NCBI GenBank assembly: GCA_001778275.1
Contig: MFGM01000027.1
Span: forward strand, 6,819 to 29,850
Direction of reading: 5' to 3'
From: Candidatus Falkowbacteria bacterium RIFOXYC2_FULL_48_21
GTDB lineage: Bacteria; Patescibacteriota; Patescibacteriia; UBA11705; JABHMO01
DNA: 23,032 nt
Each line of letters opens with the position of its first letter. The first letter of the stretch is position 1. The translations under genes and the position numbers were made by a program. This document shows, one piece after another, positions 21,942 to 23,032 of the stretch. The notes under the pieces were generated by a model that ran no database searches, was not told the origin of the DNA, and saw only the letters and a program-made list of their open reading frames with translations.

Positions 21942-22616
21942 ATGGTAAAATTTATTTTAAGCCTTGGTGGCTCGCTCATTTATCCGGAAAAAATTGATAT
22001 TGATTATTTAAAGGCGTTTCGCGCGTTGATTTTGCGTTACCTTGATAAAAATGAATTTTATATTATCACCGGCGGCGGTCGACTGGCGCGCGAGGCGCAG
22101 GCGGCGGTGAAAAGCGCGGGAGACGTTTCCGGTAAAAATTTGGATTGGCTCGGCATTGCCGCGACGCGGGTTAACGCGGAATTGGTTAAGTCGATTTTCG
22201 GTAATGAAGCGAATTCGGAAATTATTTACGATCCGAACATCGCGCCGGCGGAAAAGAAACGGATTTACGTTGGCGGCGGATCACGGCCGGGTTGGTCCAG
22301 TGATTACGTGGCAGTGTCGCTGGCAAAAACGGTGGGCGCGATAACGGTTTTGAATTTATCAAACATTGATTACGTTTACGAGCAGGATCCGCGCAAAAAT
22401 CCGGACGCGAAGCCGATTGAAAAAATGAGCTGGTCGGATATGAAAAAGATTGTTGGTGGCAAGTGGACGCCGGGATCGAACGTGCCGTTTGATCCGGTGG
22501 CGTGCAAGTTGGCGGAGGAAAGTGGAATTTCGGTGGTGGTGATGAACGGGAAAAATCTTGACAATTTGGAAAAATATTTCAAAGAAGAAAATTTTGTCGG
22601 TACGGTTATTGGCTAA
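21942..22616 (+). CDS. pyrH: UMP kinase, archaeal type
   Basis: 224 aa. Amino-acid-kinase fold: FILSLGGSLI at the start, the ITGGGRLAREAQ loop, and then ATRVNAELV, which with the short length and the VGGGSRPGWSSDYVAV segment is characteristic of the archaeal UMP kinase branch rather than the usual bacterial PyrH (which begins ...RILLKLSGEAL). It phosphorylates UMP to UDP with ATP for pyrimidine nucleotide synthesis. The LNLSNIDYVYEQDPRKNPDAKPIE segment binds ATP. It lies 53 nt after the glycosyltransferase; UDP sugars use the same pool, though the linkage may be chance. No ribosome binding site. Confidence 0.92.
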   Translation: MVKFILSLGGSLIYPEKIDIDYLKAFRALILRYLDKNEFYIITGGGRLAREAQAAVKSAGDVSGKNLDWLGIAATRVNAELVKSIFGNEANSEIIYDPNIAPAEKKRIYVGGGSRPGWSSDYVAVSLAKTVGAITVLNLSNIDYVYEQDPRKNPDAKPIEKMSWSDMKKIVGGKWTPGSNVPFDPVACKLAEESGISVVVMNGKNLDNLEKYFKEENFVGTVIG

Positions 22617-22623
22617 ATTTACT

Positions 22624-22655
22624 AAAAAGGTGTGGTTTTAGCAACTGCGCTTTTT
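22624..22655 (+). terminator. Weak terminator after the UMP kinase gene
   Basis: AAAAAG/CTTTTT base pairs extend into a G-T-rich stem with one bulge, ending in five T. Confidence 0.5.
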
Positions 22656-22737
22656 GTAATACGGAAAAGGTTGATTTTTCTGAAATATGATGTTAATGTA
22701 AATTATCTGATTGAATGAATTGGCGGATTAAGGTACG

Positions 22738-22815
22738 ATGATAATGAAGGAGGGTAACGTTTCCTTGTTCTTTGATAATTCGTACATTCGTATTCACAAC
22801 GGAGGTGAAACATGA
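22738..22815 (+). other. Possible 25-codon leader reading frame
   Basis: ATG at 22738, stop TGA at 22813-22815 overlapping the ATG of the next gene by ATGA. It contains an internal AAGGAGGG and spans the ATTCGTACATTCGTAT motif. It may be a translationally coupled leader peptide or a chance frame; no clear ribosome binding site precedes it. Confidence 0.3.
22778..22793 (+). promoter_or_regulatory. Leader motif ATTCGTACATTCGTAT
   Basis: A direct repeat of ATTCGTA(C/T) with 8-nt period, 7 nt before GGAGGTGA of the last gene. It matches 9522-9537 in sequence and position. Confidence 0.5.
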
Positions 22816-23032
22816 GCTTGGTCGTGATTTGCGAAGGATCTTTGTCTTTGGTTGACACGTGCACGGATGTTTTGGTCAAGGCGGCGATAGACAATCCGGA
22901 ACAAGCGGAAATGCTGATGAAGTTCAAAATGGACGCGCCGGACATGGTGCGGAAATGCGCGGAAAAAGCAATCAAGCGGATTGAAGTGCAGGGCATTCGG
23001 CCGCAAGACTACGTGGTGGACGAGACCAATTG
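22812..23032 (+). CDS. Alpha-helical protein of unknown function, 3' partial
   Basis: 73 codons are visible, open to the right edge. The ATG at 22812 has a strong GGAGGTGA site (22801-22807) 4 nt upstream. The visible part is helical and cytoplasmic-looking (ICEGSLSLVDTCTDVLV, then an NPEQAEMLMKF helix and a KCAEKAIKRIEVQGI helix). It is unlike any family I know, but the helix order and spacing match the first 60 residues of the proteins at 7942 and 9553, so it may be a third paralogue. Its leader shares the ATTCGTA motif with the gene at 9553. Coding is supported by the ribosome binding site and clean frame. Confidence 0.7.
   Translation, partial: MSLVVICEGSLSLVDTCTDVLVKAAIDNPEQAEMLMKFKMDAPDMVRKCAEKAIKRIEVQGIRPQDYVVDETN

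Overview
The window looks like a chromosomal segment of a Candidate Phyla Radiation (Patescibacteria) bacterium, probably of a Parcubacteria-like lineage; the exact clade cannot be fixed from sequence alone. Pointers are a compact ribosomal-protein/RNA-polymerase cluster whose genes start without Shine-Dalgarno sequences, S11 and S9 with lysine-rich N-terminal extensions, a short L13, an RNA polymerase alpha subunit of only 236 residues that lacks its C-terminal domain, an archaeal-type UMP kinase, and many small palindromic and degenerate intergenic repeats. TGA, TAA and TAG all act as stops, so the standard bacterial code applies.

Layout, all genes on the + strand. (1) Positions 3-4336: the 3' part of a TelA-family gene, then a three-gene ABC importer (lipoprotein binding protein, permease, ATPase) of the type found beside urea/guanidine carboxylase genes in other bacteria. 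The binding-protein gene has its own terminator and the permease gene its own promoter. (2) 4337-7845: a hairpin-rich intergenic patch, a small four-cysteine protein, and mutS, which carries two palindromic repeat-like insertions inside its reading frame. (3) 7882-10977: two long alpha-helical proteins of unknown function that appear to be distant paralogues. The first is split by one in-frame TAA. A third possible member starts at 22812 and runs off the window. (4) 10978-12187: a gene-free 1.2 kb holding a consensus promoter and a roughly 780-nt, highly structured presumed non-coding RNA that I cannot assign to a known family. Two nearly identical terminators bracket it, and a nested inverted repeat follows. 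(5) 12188-13981: mutL with the endonuclease motifs. (6) 13982-19122: infA, rpmJ, rpsM, rpsK, rpsD, rpoA, rplQ, rplM, rpsI, separated by short-period repeats. (7) 19219-22616: a Wzx-like flippase, a GT4 glycosyltransferase and archaeal-type UMP kinase. (8) 22617-23032: a regulatory leader and the truncated third alpha-helical protein.

Functionally, MutS and MutL form a methyl-independent mismatch-repair pair. The infA-rpsI block builds the translation and transcription machinery. The flippase and glycosyltransferase point to surface polysaccharide synthesis. The ABC importer suggests uptake of a small nitrogen-rich compound. Two styles of translation start coexist: accessory genes have strong AGGAGG-type ribosome binding sites, while housekeeping genes have A/T-rich or almost absent leaders. 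The best candidates for something undescribed are the large RNA at about 11205-11985 and the family of alpha-helical proteins with a shared leader motif. All function calls rest on motif recognition by eye; no database search was run.
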